Assembly: GCA_900551925.1 (NCBI GenBank)
Contig: URXR01000023.1
Coordinates: 1-17,417 of the forward strand
Length of the DNA: 17,417 bases
From: an uncultured Mycoplasmatota bacterium
Lineage (GTDB): Bacteria; Bacillota_I; Bacilli_A; RF39; UBA660
Direction: 5' to 3'
The notes beneath the pieces were generated by a model that ran no database searches, had not been told where the DNA came from, and saw only the letters and a list, made by a program, of their open reading frames with translations. A program made the position numbers and the translations under genes. This document shows positions 7,788-15,085 of this stretch, in pieces; position 1 is the stretch's first letter; the number at the start of each line of letters is the position of its first letter.

Positions 7788-8297
7788 ATGCAAAAAAGAA
7801 GAAACAATCGTCCTACTAGAACTTATGATGAGATAGTTTTAGACACAAAAGCAGTTGTTAAAGTTACAAAAGGTGGTCGTCAAAGAAGATTTCAAGCAGT
7901 AGTTTTAGTTGGTGATAAAAAAGGTCTTGTTGGTTTAGGTATAGGAAAAGCTAATGAAGTTTCTGAAGCTGTTAAAAAAGCTAGACAAGATGCAAATAAG
8001 AATGTTGTTAAAGTACCTATTAATGAAGGAAGAACTATTCCACATGAAGTTAGATTTTCAGAAGGAGCAACTAATGTTATTTTAAAACCTGCTAGTGCTG
8101 GTACAGGTTTAGTTGCAGGAAGTGCTGTTAGATCAGTACTTGAAATTGCTGGATACCACGATATTATTTCAAAATCACTAGGAGCTAGAAGTAAAATTAA
8201 TATGGCTAGAGCCACTATTAAAGCTTTACAATCAATGAAAACTATTGAACAAGTATGTATGGCTCGTGGAAAAACTAAAGAGGAGATTTTAGGATAA
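7788..8297 (+). CDS. rpsE: 30S ribosomal protein S5
   Basis: S5 helps proofreading and forms part of the mRNA entry channel. ATG at 7788 is preferred because GGGAGGAG (7775-7782) lies 5 bases before it; the in-frame ATG at 7773 would put that site inside the gene. The product is then 169 aa, typical. The N-terminal S5 domain contains KGGRQRRFQAVVLVGDKKG and the C-terminal domain ILKPASAGTGLVAGSAVRSV. Its stop overlaps the rplO start by one base, leaving no room for rpmD (L30), which often lies here. Confidence 0.97.
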   Translation: MQKRRNNRPTRTYDEIVLDTKAVVKVTKGGRQRRFQAVVLVGDKKGLVGLGIGKANEVSEAVKKARQDANKNVVKVPINEGRTIPHEVRFSEGATNVILKPASAGTGLVAGSAVRSVLEIAGYHDIISKSLGARSKINMARATIKALQSMKTIEQVCMARGKTKEEILG

Positions 8298-8740
8298 TGG
8301 AACTTAATAATTTACAAAAAAATCCAGGTGCTACTAAAGCTCGCAAGAGAGTAGGACGTGGTCCTGGTAGTGGACTTGGTAAAACAAGTGGTCGTGGAGA
8401 AAACGGACAAAAATCAAGAAGTGGTGCTTCTATTCCAGCAGTATTTGAAGGAGGTCAATCACCATTATTTAGAAGACTTCATAAGAGAGGATTTTCTAAT
8501 GCTAGATTTAAAACAGTATATGCTACTATAAATGTTAGTGATTTAAATAGATTTAATGATGGGGATGTAGTTACTCCAGAACTTTTAAAAGAATTAGGTA
8601 TTATTAAGAAACAACTTTCAGGTATCAAGGTACTTGGGCATGGTACTTTAGATAAAAAAATTACTATTAAAGCACATAGATATACACAAAGTGCACTTAG
8701 AAAGATTGAAGAATCAGGTAGTAAAGCAGAGGTGATTTAA
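8297..8740 (+). CDS. rplO: 50S ribosomal protein L15
   Basis: L15 is a late-assembly 50S protein spanning several 23S rRNA domains. The product is 147 aa, normal. The glycine/arginine-rich N-terminal part (KRVGRGPGSGLGKTSGRGEN) and FEGGQSPLFRRLHKRGF identify it. The gene starts at the last base of the rpsE stop codon, so L30 is absent between S5 and L15. Its usual neighbour secY follows immediately. Confidence 0.97.
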   Translation: MELNNLQKNPGATKARKRVGRGPGSGLGKTSGRGENGQKSRSGASIPAVFEGGQSPLFRRLHKRGFSNARFKTVYATINVSDLNRFNDGDVVTPELLKELGIIKKQLSGIKVLGHGTLDKKITIKAHRYTQSALRKIEESGSKAEVI

Positions 8741-8741
8741 G

Positions 8742-10025
8742 ATGTTTAAAACTCTTAAACAGCTATTCACTAAAAAAAATAAAGATTTAAGACATAGATT
8801 ATATTTTACAATTGCAGTACTTACTTTATATGTAATTGGTACCACTATTGAAATTCCTGGAACTCAAGAAATAACTAAAAATTTGGGATTTTTGGAACTT
8901 TTGAATGTTATGGGTGGTGGAGCACTTAAGAATTTTTCAATTTTTGCTCTAGGAGTTATTCCATATATTACTGCATCCATTGTAATTCAACTTTTACAAA
9001 TGGATATTGTTCCATATTTTTCAGATTTAGCTAAACAAGGGCATACTGGGAAGCAAAAACTTAATCAAATTACGAGATATTTAGGAATTATTTTTGCTTT
9101 TATTCAAGGTTATGCTATGAGTTATGCATTTTTAGGAGATTCTTATACAGTACTTGGTTATATAGAAGTTGCTCTTATCATGACGGCAGGTACAGCATTT
9201 CTATTATGGCTAGGTGATCAAGTAACTCAAAAAGGATTTGGAAATGGAATTTCATTAATTATCATGGCAGGTATTGTGGCATCACTTCCTACTATGATGA
9301 CTACAGCTTTTGAATCATTAATAGATTTTGGTTCTACAAATTCAATTATAGCAGGTAGTGCTGAGTTCTTATTATTCTTAATAGTATGTATTTTAGTAGT
9401 CATTGGAGTAATTTTTGTAGAAGGTGCGACAAGAAGAATTAATATCCAATACGCTAATAAATCAACTGCTAATTTAGGTAAACAAAGTTATATGCCAATT
9501 AAGATTAATTCAGCAGGAGTTATTCCAGTTATCTTTGCATCAAGTTTACTGGCTGTACCAATTACAATAGCACAAGTTATAGGAAATGAATCATTTTCTA
9601 ATTTTGTTAATTCTTATTTAGATTATACTACTCCAGTAGGATTAGTACTTTATATAGTATTTATAATATTCTTTGATTATTTTTATACTTTTGTGCAAAT
9701 GAAACCTGAACAAATGGCTAAAAATTTAAAGAATAATGGTGGATATGTTCCTGGTATTAAACCTGGTAAAGATACAGAAAAATATTTTTCGAAATTACTT
9801 ATTAGACTTACTACAGCAGGTTCAGTATTTTTAGCAATAATTGCAGCATTTCCAATACTTATTAATATGCTTACTGAACTTCCATCATCTGTTTCTATCG
9901 GAGGTACAGGACTTTTAATCGTAGTAGGAGTTTCTATTGAAACTTATAAACAATTAGAAAGTAGTTTACTTAGTAGGGGTTATAATCCTACGGCTACTCG
10001 TAAAAGGAGGGCAAGAAGAGCGTAA
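8742..10025 (+). CDS. secY: protein translocase subunit SecY
   Basis: SecY is the membrane channel through which proteins are exported or inserted; it works with SecE, SecG and the SecA motor. The product is 427 aa with about ten hydrophobic segments, as expected. The signature after the plug region reads NFSIFALGVIPYITASIVIQ (about 64-83), and a second conserved stretch LGDQVTQKGFGNGISLI lies at about 157-173. A positively charged C-terminal tail (RKRRARRA) follows the last helix. The start is one base after the rplO stop. The stop overlaps the adk ATG by one base. Confidence 0.97.
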   Translation: MFKTLKQLFTKKNKDLRHRLYFTIAVLTLYVIGTTIEIPGTQEITKNLGFLELLNVMGGGALKNFSIFALGVIPYITASIVIQLLQMDIVPYFSDLAKQGHTGKQKLNQITRYLGIIFAFIQGYAMSYAFLGDSYTVLGYIEVALIMTAGTAFLLWLGDQVTQKGFGNGISLIIMAGIVASLPTMMTTAFESLIDFGSTNSIIAGSAEFLLFLIVCILVVIGVIFVEGATRRINIQYANKSTANLGKQSYMPIKINSAGVIPVIFASSLLAVPITIAQVIGNESFSNFVNSYLDYTTPVGLVLYIVFIIFFDYFYTFVQMKPEQMAKNLKNNGGYVPGIKPGKDTEKYFSKLLIRLTTAGSVFLAIIAAFPILINMLTELPSSVSIGGTGLLIVVGVSIETYKQLESSLLSRGYNPTATRKRRARRA

Positions 10026-10657
10026 TGAAAAATGTAGTATTGATTGCTCCTCCAGCTGCGGGTAAAGGAACTTTATCTAAGATGTTAAAAGATGAATTTG
10101 GATATGTTTCTATATCTACTGGGGATATGTTAAGAGAAAGAGCAGAAGAAGATAATTCATTAAAGGAAAAAATGAGTACTGGAAAATTAATTGATGATGA
10201 GACAGTTTTTGAAGCTCTTAAGGCTAAACTAAATAAATTAGGTAATACTCCTTATATTTTAGATGGTTTTCCTAGAACAGTTAAACAAGCTGTAATGTAT
10301 GATGAGTTATTACAGACTATAGGAAAGGATTTAGGAGTTGTAATTTATTTAGATGTAGATAGAGAAGAGCTAAAAAATAGGGTTACAACTAGACTTATTT
10401 GTCCAGTTTGTAAAACATCTTATTCGACTAGGAATAAAGATTTATTTCCAAAAGAAGAAGGAATTTGTGATAATTGTCATGTAGGTTTAATTCAACGTGA
10501 TGATGACAAAGAAGAAGTATTTAATCAAAGATATGATGAGTATGTTAATAAAACTTCTCCATTAGTTGATTATTACAAATCTAAAGATCTTTTAAAAAGA
10601 ATTGATGCTTCTGATGCTAATATAGTGTTTTTAGAAGCAGCTAAATTGGTGAAGTAA
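10025..10657 (+). CDS. adk: adenylate kinase (zinc-type lid, altered P-loop)
   Basis: Adenylate kinase interconverts ATP + AMP and two ADP in the cytoplasm. The product is 210 aa, the long bacterial form. STGDMLR (about 31-37) and LDGFPRT (about 79-85) are the AMP-side motifs. The lid contains four cysteines (C126, C129, C148, C151) that would bind zinc, as in Gram-positive enzymes. The P-loop reads APPAAGKGT (8-16) where GPPGAGKGT is usual; the first and fourth glycines are alanine, though the GKGT core remains. It lies between secY and map, the standard position. Confidence 0.95.
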   Translation: MKNVVLIAPPAAGKGTLSKMLKDEFGYVSISTGDMLRERAEEDNSLKEKMSTGKLIDDETVFEALKAKLNKLGNTPYILDGFPRTVKQAVMYDELLQTIGKDLGVVIYLDVDREELKNRVTTRLICPVCKTSYSTRNKDLFPKEEGICDNCHVGLIQRDDDKEEVFNQRYDEYVNKTSPLVDYYKSKDLLKRIDASDANIVFLEAAKLVK

Positions 10658-10658
10658 G

Positions 10659-11417
10659 ATGATTACAATAAAAAGTGATAGAGAAATAGAACTTCTTAGA
10701 ATAGCAGGTAATATTGTTTATGAAACTCATCAATATTTAAAGAAATATATAAAACCAGGTATTACTACTTTAGAACTTGATAAGTTAGCTGATAAATTTA
10801 TAAGAAGTAAAAATGCAATACCATCTTTTAAAGGGTATGATGGATTTCCGGGAAGTATTTGTACAAGTGTTAATCAAGAGGTTGTACATGGAATACCAGG
10901 TACTTATAAATTAAAAGATGGAGATATTATTTCAATAGATATTGGAGCTTGTTATAAAGGTTATCATGGTGATAGTGCTTGGAGTTATGAAGTAGGAAAA
11001 GTTAGTGCAGAAAAAAGAAAATTATTAGTAGATACTGAAAAAGCTTTATTTAAAGGCTTAGAACAGGTAAAACCTGGTAATAGAATTGGAGATATTTCTT
11101 TTGCAATAGAAAGTTATGCTAAGGAATGTAATTTAGGAGTGGTAAAAGAACTTGTAGGACATGGAGTTGGAACAAGTATTCATGAAGATCCAGATGTTCC
11201 TAATTATGGAGAAAAAAATACTGGTCCTAAATTAAAAAAAGGTATGGTTTTAGCAATTGAACCAATGCTTAATCTTGGTAGTCCAGACATAGTTATTTTA
11301 GATGATAATTGGACTATTGAGACCCGTGATTATAGTCCATCAGCGCATTTTGAACATACAGTAGTGGTAACTAGCGATGGATATGAAATTTTGACAGGAG
11401 CGATGCAAAATGGCTAA
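10659..11417 (+). CDS. map: methionine aminopeptidase, type I
   Basis: This enzyme removes the N-terminal methionine from new proteins. The product is 252 aa, typical of the short type I form. All metal ligands of the pita-bread fold are visible: D94 (SIDIG), D105 (HGDSAW), H168 (GHGVG), E201 (AIEPM) and E232 (HFEHT). The catalytic histidines H77 (VVHGIP) and H175 (IHEDP) are also present. The gene begins one base after the adk stop. Its end overlaps infA by 8 bases. Confidence 0.96.
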   Translation: MITIKSDREIELLRIAGNIVYETHQYLKKYIKPGITTLELDKLADKFIRSKNAIPSFKGYDGFPGSICTSVNQEVVHGIPGTYKLKDGDIISIDIGACYKGYHGDSAWSYEVGKVSAEKRKLLVDTEKALFKGLEQVKPGNRIGDISFAIESYAKECNLGVVKELVGHGVGTSIHEDPDVPNYGEKNTGPKLKKGMVLAIEPMLNLGSPDIVILDDNWTIETRDYSPSAHFEHTVVVTSDGYEILTGAMQNG

Positions 11418-11625
11418 GAAAGATGTAATTGAAGTTGAAGGTAAAGTATTAGAGGTGGTTCCCGGAGGAGAATTCAAAGTGGAACTTTCTAATGGACATG
11501 TAGTACAAGCTACTATTTCTGGAAAAATGCGACTTAATTATATTCGTATTGCTCCAGGAGATAAAGTTACAATAGAACTGTCACCTTATGATTTAACTCG
11601 AGGAAGAATAACCTATAGGAATTAG
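11410..11625 (+). CDS. infA: translation initiation factor IF-1
   Basis: IF-1 binds the 30S A site during initiation. The product is 71 aa, normal, with one S1-like OB fold. It starts MAKKDVIEVEGKVLEVVPGG and contains GKMRLNYIRIAPGDKVTIEL and the ending LTRGRITYR. The ATG lies inside the last codons of map, with CAGGAG upstream, so translation of the two genes is probably coupled. Confidence 0.97.
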   Translation: MAKKDVIEVEGKVLEVVPGGEFKVELSNGHVVQATISGKMRLNYIRIAPGDKVTIELSPYDLTRGRITYRN

Positions 11626-11636
11626 GAGGTATAAAA

Positions 11637-11750
11637 ATGAAAGTAAAAGCGTCAGTTAAGAAAATCTGTCCAAAATGTAAAATTATTAAACGTAAAGGCA
11701 AAGTTATGGTGATTTGTGAAAATCCCAAACATAAACAAGTTCAAGGTTAG
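11637..11750 (+). CDS. rpmJ: 50S ribosomal protein L36 (37 aa)
   Basis: This gene is very short. L36 is a tiny 50S protein that fits between 23S rRNA helices. It encodes 37 aa starting MKVKASVKKICPKCKIIKRK and ending NPKHKQVQG. The zinc ribbon is complete (C11, C14, C27, H32), so this is the zinc-binding form. TAGGAGG precedes the ATG. Position between infA and rpsM is the standard one. Confidence 0.97.
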   Translation: MKVKASVKKICPKCKIIKRKGKVMVICENPKHKQVQG

Positions 11751-11764
11751 TAAGGAGGAATAAT

Positions 11765-12130
11765 ATGGCTCGTATTAAAGGTGTTGAAATACCAAATGAT
11801 AAGAAAATCGTTGTGTCACTTACATATGTATATGGAATAGGCAAAACGACTGCTAAGAAAATACTTGAAGCAGTTAATATTGATGGTAGTAAGAAAACTA
11901 AAGATTTAACTAATGAAGAATTAGGATTAATTCGTGAAGAGTTAAATAAGTATACAACTGAAGGTGATTTAAGACGTGAAGTTTCTATGAACATTAAAAA
12001 CCTAAAAGAAATGGGATGTTATAGAGGTATGCGTCATAGAAGAGGATTGCCTGTAAGAGGACAAAGAACTAATAGAAATGCTAGAACTCGTAAGGGTAAA
12101 GGTAAAGTTGTTGCTAATAAGAAAAAATAG
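11765..12130 (+). CDS. rpsM: 30S ribosomal protein S13
   Basis: S13 tops the 30S head and contacts the P-site tRNA and the 50S central protuberance. The product is 121 aa, normal. The N-terminus MARIKGVEIPNDKKIVVSLT, the helix-hairpin-helix GIGKTTAKKILEA and the C-terminal signature CYRGMRHRRGLPVRGQRT followed by a basic tail identify it. AAGGAGGA precedes the ATG. Confidence 0.97.
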   Translation: MARIKGVEIPNDKKIVVSLTYVYGIGKTTAKKILEAVNIDGSKKTKDLTNEELGLIREELNKYTTEGDLRREVSMNIKNLKEMGCYRGMRHRRGLPVRGQRTNRNARTRKGKGKVVANKKK

Positions 12131-12156
12131 GAAGATTAGTTTAAGGAGGTTAAACA

Positions 12157-12540
12157 ATGGCTTATAAGCAAAGAAAAAGAAAAGTAAAAAAGAATGTTCC
12201 TGAAGGTGTTTGTCATATCCATTCAACATATAATAATACAATTATTACAATTACTGATAAGGATGGAAATGTTATATCTTGGGCAGCTCCAGGGGCTTGT
12301 GGTTTTAAAGGCAGTAAAAAATCTACTCCTTATGCAGCAGGAATTGCTGCTGAGAAAGCTGGACGCGCATCATATGATATGGGAATGCGCAAAGTAGATG
12401 TTGTGGTAAATGGTGTTGGTCCTGGTAGGGATACTGCAATAAGATCACTACAAACTGCAGGACTTGAAGTTACTTCTATTAAAGATGAAACTCCAATTCC
12501 TCATAATGGATGTCGTCCACCTAAGAGACCACGTAACTAA
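12157..12540 (+). CDS. rpsK: 30S ribosomal protein S11
   Basis: S11 forms part of the 30S platform near the mRNA exit site. The product is 127 aa, normal. Visible motifs are HIHSTYNNTIITITDKDGN, the GFKGSKKSTPYAAG segment, and the C-terminal TPIPHNGCRPPKRPR. The site TAAGGAGGT lies upstream of the ATG. The order rpsM-rpsK-rpoA-rplQ is that of the Gram-positive alpha operon; S4 is elsewhere, as usual in Firmicutes. Confidence 0.97.
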   Translation: MAYKQRKRKVKKNVPEGVCHIHSTYNNTIITITDKDGNVISWAAPGACGFKGSKKSTPYAAGIAAEKAGRASYDMGMRKVDVVVNGVGPGRDTAIRSLQTAGLEVTSIKDETPIPHNGCRPPKRPRN

Positions 12541-12557
12541 TTTAAGGAGGGGATTAT

Positions 12558-13508
12558 ATGATTCAATTTGAAAAACCAAACTATAAAATAACTGAGTATG
12601 TAGAAAAAAATAATTATGGTAAATTTGAACTAGAACCACTAGAAAGAGGTTTTGGATATACTATTGGTAATGCTCTTAGAAGAGTAATGCTTTCTTCACT
12701 TCCAGGGCATGCTATTACTAATGTGAAGATTGATGGAGTATTACATGAATTTCAAACTATTGAAGGTGTTATTGAAGATGTTACAACAATAGTTTTAAAT
12801 TTAAAGGGAATAGTAATTAAGAAACATTGTCCTGAGGATAGGGTAATTAAAGTATCTAAGAATACTCCAGGAGTTGTTACAGCAGGAGATATAATTTGTG
12901 ATGCCGATGTGGAAATTATTAATAAGGATCATGTTATTTGTACTTTAGCAGAAGGCGGAAAAATTGATATGGAAATGACTGTTTCAACTGGCAGAGGTTA
13001 TGTTAGAGCAGAAGAAAATAAAAAACTTTTAGAGAATAAGAAAATAGGAATTATTGCTATTGATTCACTTTATTCTCCTATTGAAAGAGTAGCTTATGAA
13101 GTACAAGATGCTCGTGTTGGACAAGATGAAAGTTATGATAAATTAGTAATGGAAGTTTGGACTAATAGTTCAATCAAACCAGAAGAAGCAATTGCGCTAG
13201 CTTCAAGAATTTTGATTGAACATTTAGAAATTGTTACTAAATTAGATGATATTGCAGATGTTTCTGGAATGATGATTGAAAAGAAAGAAGACCCTAAACA
13301 AAAAGCGCTTGAAACTGCTATTGAAGATTTAGATTTTTCAGTTCGTGTTTACAATTGTTTAAAAAGAGCAGGAATTCATACTTTACAAGATTTAGTTAAT
13401 AAATCTGATTCTGAAGTTATGAAAATACGTAATTTAGGTAAGAAATCTCTTAAAGAAGTACTTGATAAAGTAAAAGAACTTAATCTTTCTTTAAGAGATG
13501 ATGATTAA
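12558..13508 (+). CDS. rpoA: RNA polymerase alpha subunit
   Basis: The alpha dimer scaffolds RNA polymerase assembly, and its C-terminal domain binds promoter UP elements and activators. The product is 316 aa, normal for Firmicutes. The N-terminal domain (about 1-230) contains LERGFGYTIGNALRRVMLSS and IEGVIEDVTTIVLNLK. A linker is followed by the C-terminal domain (about 250-316) with DLDFSVRVYNCLKRAGIHT and the helix-hairpin-helix IRNLGKKSLKEV. AAGGAGGG precedes the ATG. Confidence 0.97.
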   Translation: MIQFEKPNYKITEYVEKNNYGKFELEPLERGFGYTIGNALRRVMLSSLPGHAITNVKIDGVLHEFQTIEGVIEDVTTIVLNLKGIVIKKHCPEDRVIKVSKNTPGVVTAGDIICDADVEIINKDHVICTLAEGGKIDMEMTVSTGRGYVRAEENKKLLENKKIGIIAIDSLYSPIERVAYEVQDARVGQDESYDKLVMEVWTNSSIKPEEAIALASRILIEHLEIVTKLDDIADVSGMMIEKKEDPKQKALETAIEDLDFSVRVYNCLKRAGIHTLQDLVNKSDSEVMKIRNLGKKSLKEVLDKVKELNLSLRDDD

Positions 13509-13525
13509 CGAAAGGAGTAAATAAG

Positions 13526-13861
13526 ATGAGAAAATTAGGTGTAGATAATAAACATAGAAGAAGTATGCTTGCTAATCTTGCTATTTCTCTTATCATGAAT
13601 GAGAAAATAGAAACGACAGAAGCTAGAGCTAAAGAAGTAAGAAAAGTTGTAGAAAAGACTATTACTTATGGAAAAAATGGTTCTTTAGTTTCTCGTAGAA
13701 AAGCATTAGCATTTCTTATGAATAATAAAGAAGCTACTAAAAAGGTGTTTGAAGAGCTTGCTCCTCGTTACAAGGACCGTAATGGTGGATATACAAGAAT
13801 TTTAAAACTTAATGAAAGAAAAGGTGACGATGCCTTAATGGTAATAATTGAACTAGTGTAA
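13526..13861 (+). CDS. rplQ: 50S ribosomal protein L17
   Basis: L17 is a 50S protein near the tunnel exit. The product is 111 aa, the short bacterial form. The N-terminus MRKLGVDNKHRRSMLANLA and the C-terminal GGYTRILKLNERKGDDALM are diagnostic. AAAGGAG precedes the ATG. The stop codon lies in the loop of an intrinsic terminator, so this is the last gene of the operon. The first 16 bases of the gene are identical to an in-frame ATG region near the start of the sortase gene. Confidence 0.97.
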   Translation: MRKLGVDNKHRRSMLANLAISLIMNEKIETTEARAKEVRKVVEKTITYGKNGSLVSRRKALAFLMNNKEATKKVFEELAPRYKDRNGGYTRILKLNERKGDDALMVIIELV

Positions 13862-13876
13862 AACTGGTTCTTTTTT
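13850..13876 (+). terminator. intrinsic terminator closing the ribosomal operon
   Basis: An 8-bp stem (GAACTAGT at 13850-13857 against ACTGGTTC at 13863-13870, with one G-T pair) and a 5-base loop are followed by six T. The 5' arm lies in the last codons of rplQ, and the stop codon spans loop and stem. A ribosome finishing rplQ would cover the hairpin, so the tight overlap may tune read-through. Confidence 0.8.
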
Positions 13877-13877
13877 A

Positions 13878-13906
13878 TTGCAATAAAGATAAAAGATATG
13901 TATAAT
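13878..13906 (+). promoter_or_regulatory. sigma-A type promoter of the poly-G surface gene
   Basis: TTGCAA (13878-13883) and TATAAT (13901-13906) are separated by 17 bases, a good match to the housekeeping consensus. Transcription would start near 13913, about 28 bases upstream of the ATG at 13941. It follows directly after the terminator of the ribosomal operon, so the next gene is transcribed separately. Confidence 0.7.
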
Positions 13907-13940
13907 AAAAATATAAGAAACTAAAGAAAGTAGTGGTAAA

Positions 13941-14982
13941 ATGAGGAAACAAAAAGAACAAGCTGCAATGAAAAATAGACTTGGGGGGGGGGTACTTTTA
14001 TAGGACATTAAATAAAGATATATTGGAAATAAACAAAGTATTCATATCTTTATTTGGTGTAGGAATAATTTTAATAGCAATATTTGTAGGGATGAGCATA
14101 ACAAAAAGTTCATATGCTCTATTTAGTGATACAATAGTTGGAGAAAAAACCATAGAAGTGGAGATTCATCATGTTTTTAGCCAATATTTAATTGCAAAAT
14201 CGGGAAGTGGTGGTTTAGAAAAAATATTTCATGCAGGAGATGAAAGTTTGCAAAATCCTTATAATGAGGATGTAGAAGAATATAGATTTCGAGGAAAAGG
14301 ACCTAATAATTATGTTAGTTTTAATGATGAAATTTGGAGAATAATTGGAGTTTTTCCTACAGATGATGGCACAGGCAATATAGAAAACAGGGTAAAAATA
14401 ATAAACACTAGTTCAATTGGGAATACATTATGGGATACTATTGGTACAAATAATTGGGTAAGTGCTTCTTTAAATAATTATATGAATAGTAATTATTATA
14501 ATTCTTTAAAAGAATCTGCAAAAAATATGATTGGAAATACTAAATATTATCTTGGAGGCTATAATAATAACAATGTAAAATCAAGTGAAATGTTTAAATA
14601 CGAGAGAAAAATAAGTGGTACCACTCATTTTGGCTATAACATTACTAGTCATATCAATAAAATAGCTCTTATGTATGCCAGCGATTATGGTTATGCAAGC
14701 CTTGGGTGCGATGATAAGGTATTTTCTTCTTCTGAAGGTGAAGATTTAAGAGTTTGTAAGGCTGATAACTGGTTATATAAGGGAGAACATGAATGGTTGT
14801 TAAATCAGCATACTAGATACTTAGTAACTACTTATACAATTTATCCTGAAGGACATATTAATGGTTCAAATACTGGTGGTACTTTACACATTACTCGTCC
14901 TGTTTTAAGTTTAAAGTATGATGTTATAAGAACTGGTGGTAGTGGTACTTATGAGGATCCGTATATTTTGAAATTGCCTTGA
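13941..14982 (+). CDS. membrane-anchored extracellular protein, frame split by poly-G (OFF as assembled)
   Basis: From ATG 13941 (weak AGTGG site upstream) the frame runs 14 codons into a G10 tract and then stops at 14001-14003. The long frame after the tract has no good start of its own; only a TTG at 13981 is available, with no Shine-Dalgarno site. With 9 or 12 G the two parts join into one protein, 346 aa with 9 G. The joined protein has a short basic cytoplasmic end, one membrane helix (about 33-53), then SSYALFSDT and an extracellular part. That part contains NYVSFNDEIWRIIGVF, YASDYGYAS and the C-terminal RPVLSLKYDVIRTGGSGTYE. Similar proteins seem common in uncultured gut Firmicutes (recalled, not searched). 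Two cysteines (C256, C272) could form a disulfide. No enzyme motif was recognised; the function is unknown. Confidence 0.75.
13983..13992 (+). repeat. G10 homopolymer, candidate phase-variation tract
   Basis: Ten consecutive G lie in DNA of roughly 30% GC, 42 bases after the proposed start codon. Runs of this kind slip during replication, and multiples of three (9 or 12) would keep the frame open. Ten or eleven G both give early stops. The tract encodes a Gly-Gly-Gly stretch, a neutral spot on the cytoplasmic side of the membrane helix. Confidence 0.85.
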
Positions 14983-15032
14983 ATATAGATTTAGTTTGAT
15001 TGTGTAAACATAAAAATTTAAATTGTTATGTA

Positions 15033-15061
15033 TTGACTTTTAGTTTTTAGTAGTTTATATT
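15033..15061 (+). promoter_or_regulatory. sigma-A type promoter of the beta-helix gene
   Basis: TTGACT (15033-15038) and TATATT (15056-15061) with 17 bases between them match the housekeeping consensus well. The predicted start of transcription is near 15068, leaving an 18-base leader that is mostly the Shine-Dalgarno site. This supports GTG at 15086, not the ATG at 15068, as the start codon. I saw no clear terminator between the preceding gene and this promoter. Confidence 0.75.
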
Positions 15062-15085
15062 TTAATTATGAAAGGAGGAGATAAG

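Noticed and set aside
11637..11750. Possible frameshift in rpmJ
   Set aside because: A recount of the A-run near 11699-11702 shows the frame is intact: 37 aa with all four zinc ligands.
13981..13983. TTG as the start of the long surface-protein frame
   Set aside because: It has no ribosome-binding site, lies at the edge of the G10 tract, and a better ATG with a promoter lies 40 bases upstream in a frame that joins when the tract has 9 or 12 G.
15068..15070. ATG as the start of the beta-helix gene
   Set aside because: It lies at the predicted transcription start and directly before the AAAGGAGG site, which is correctly spaced for GTG at 15086.
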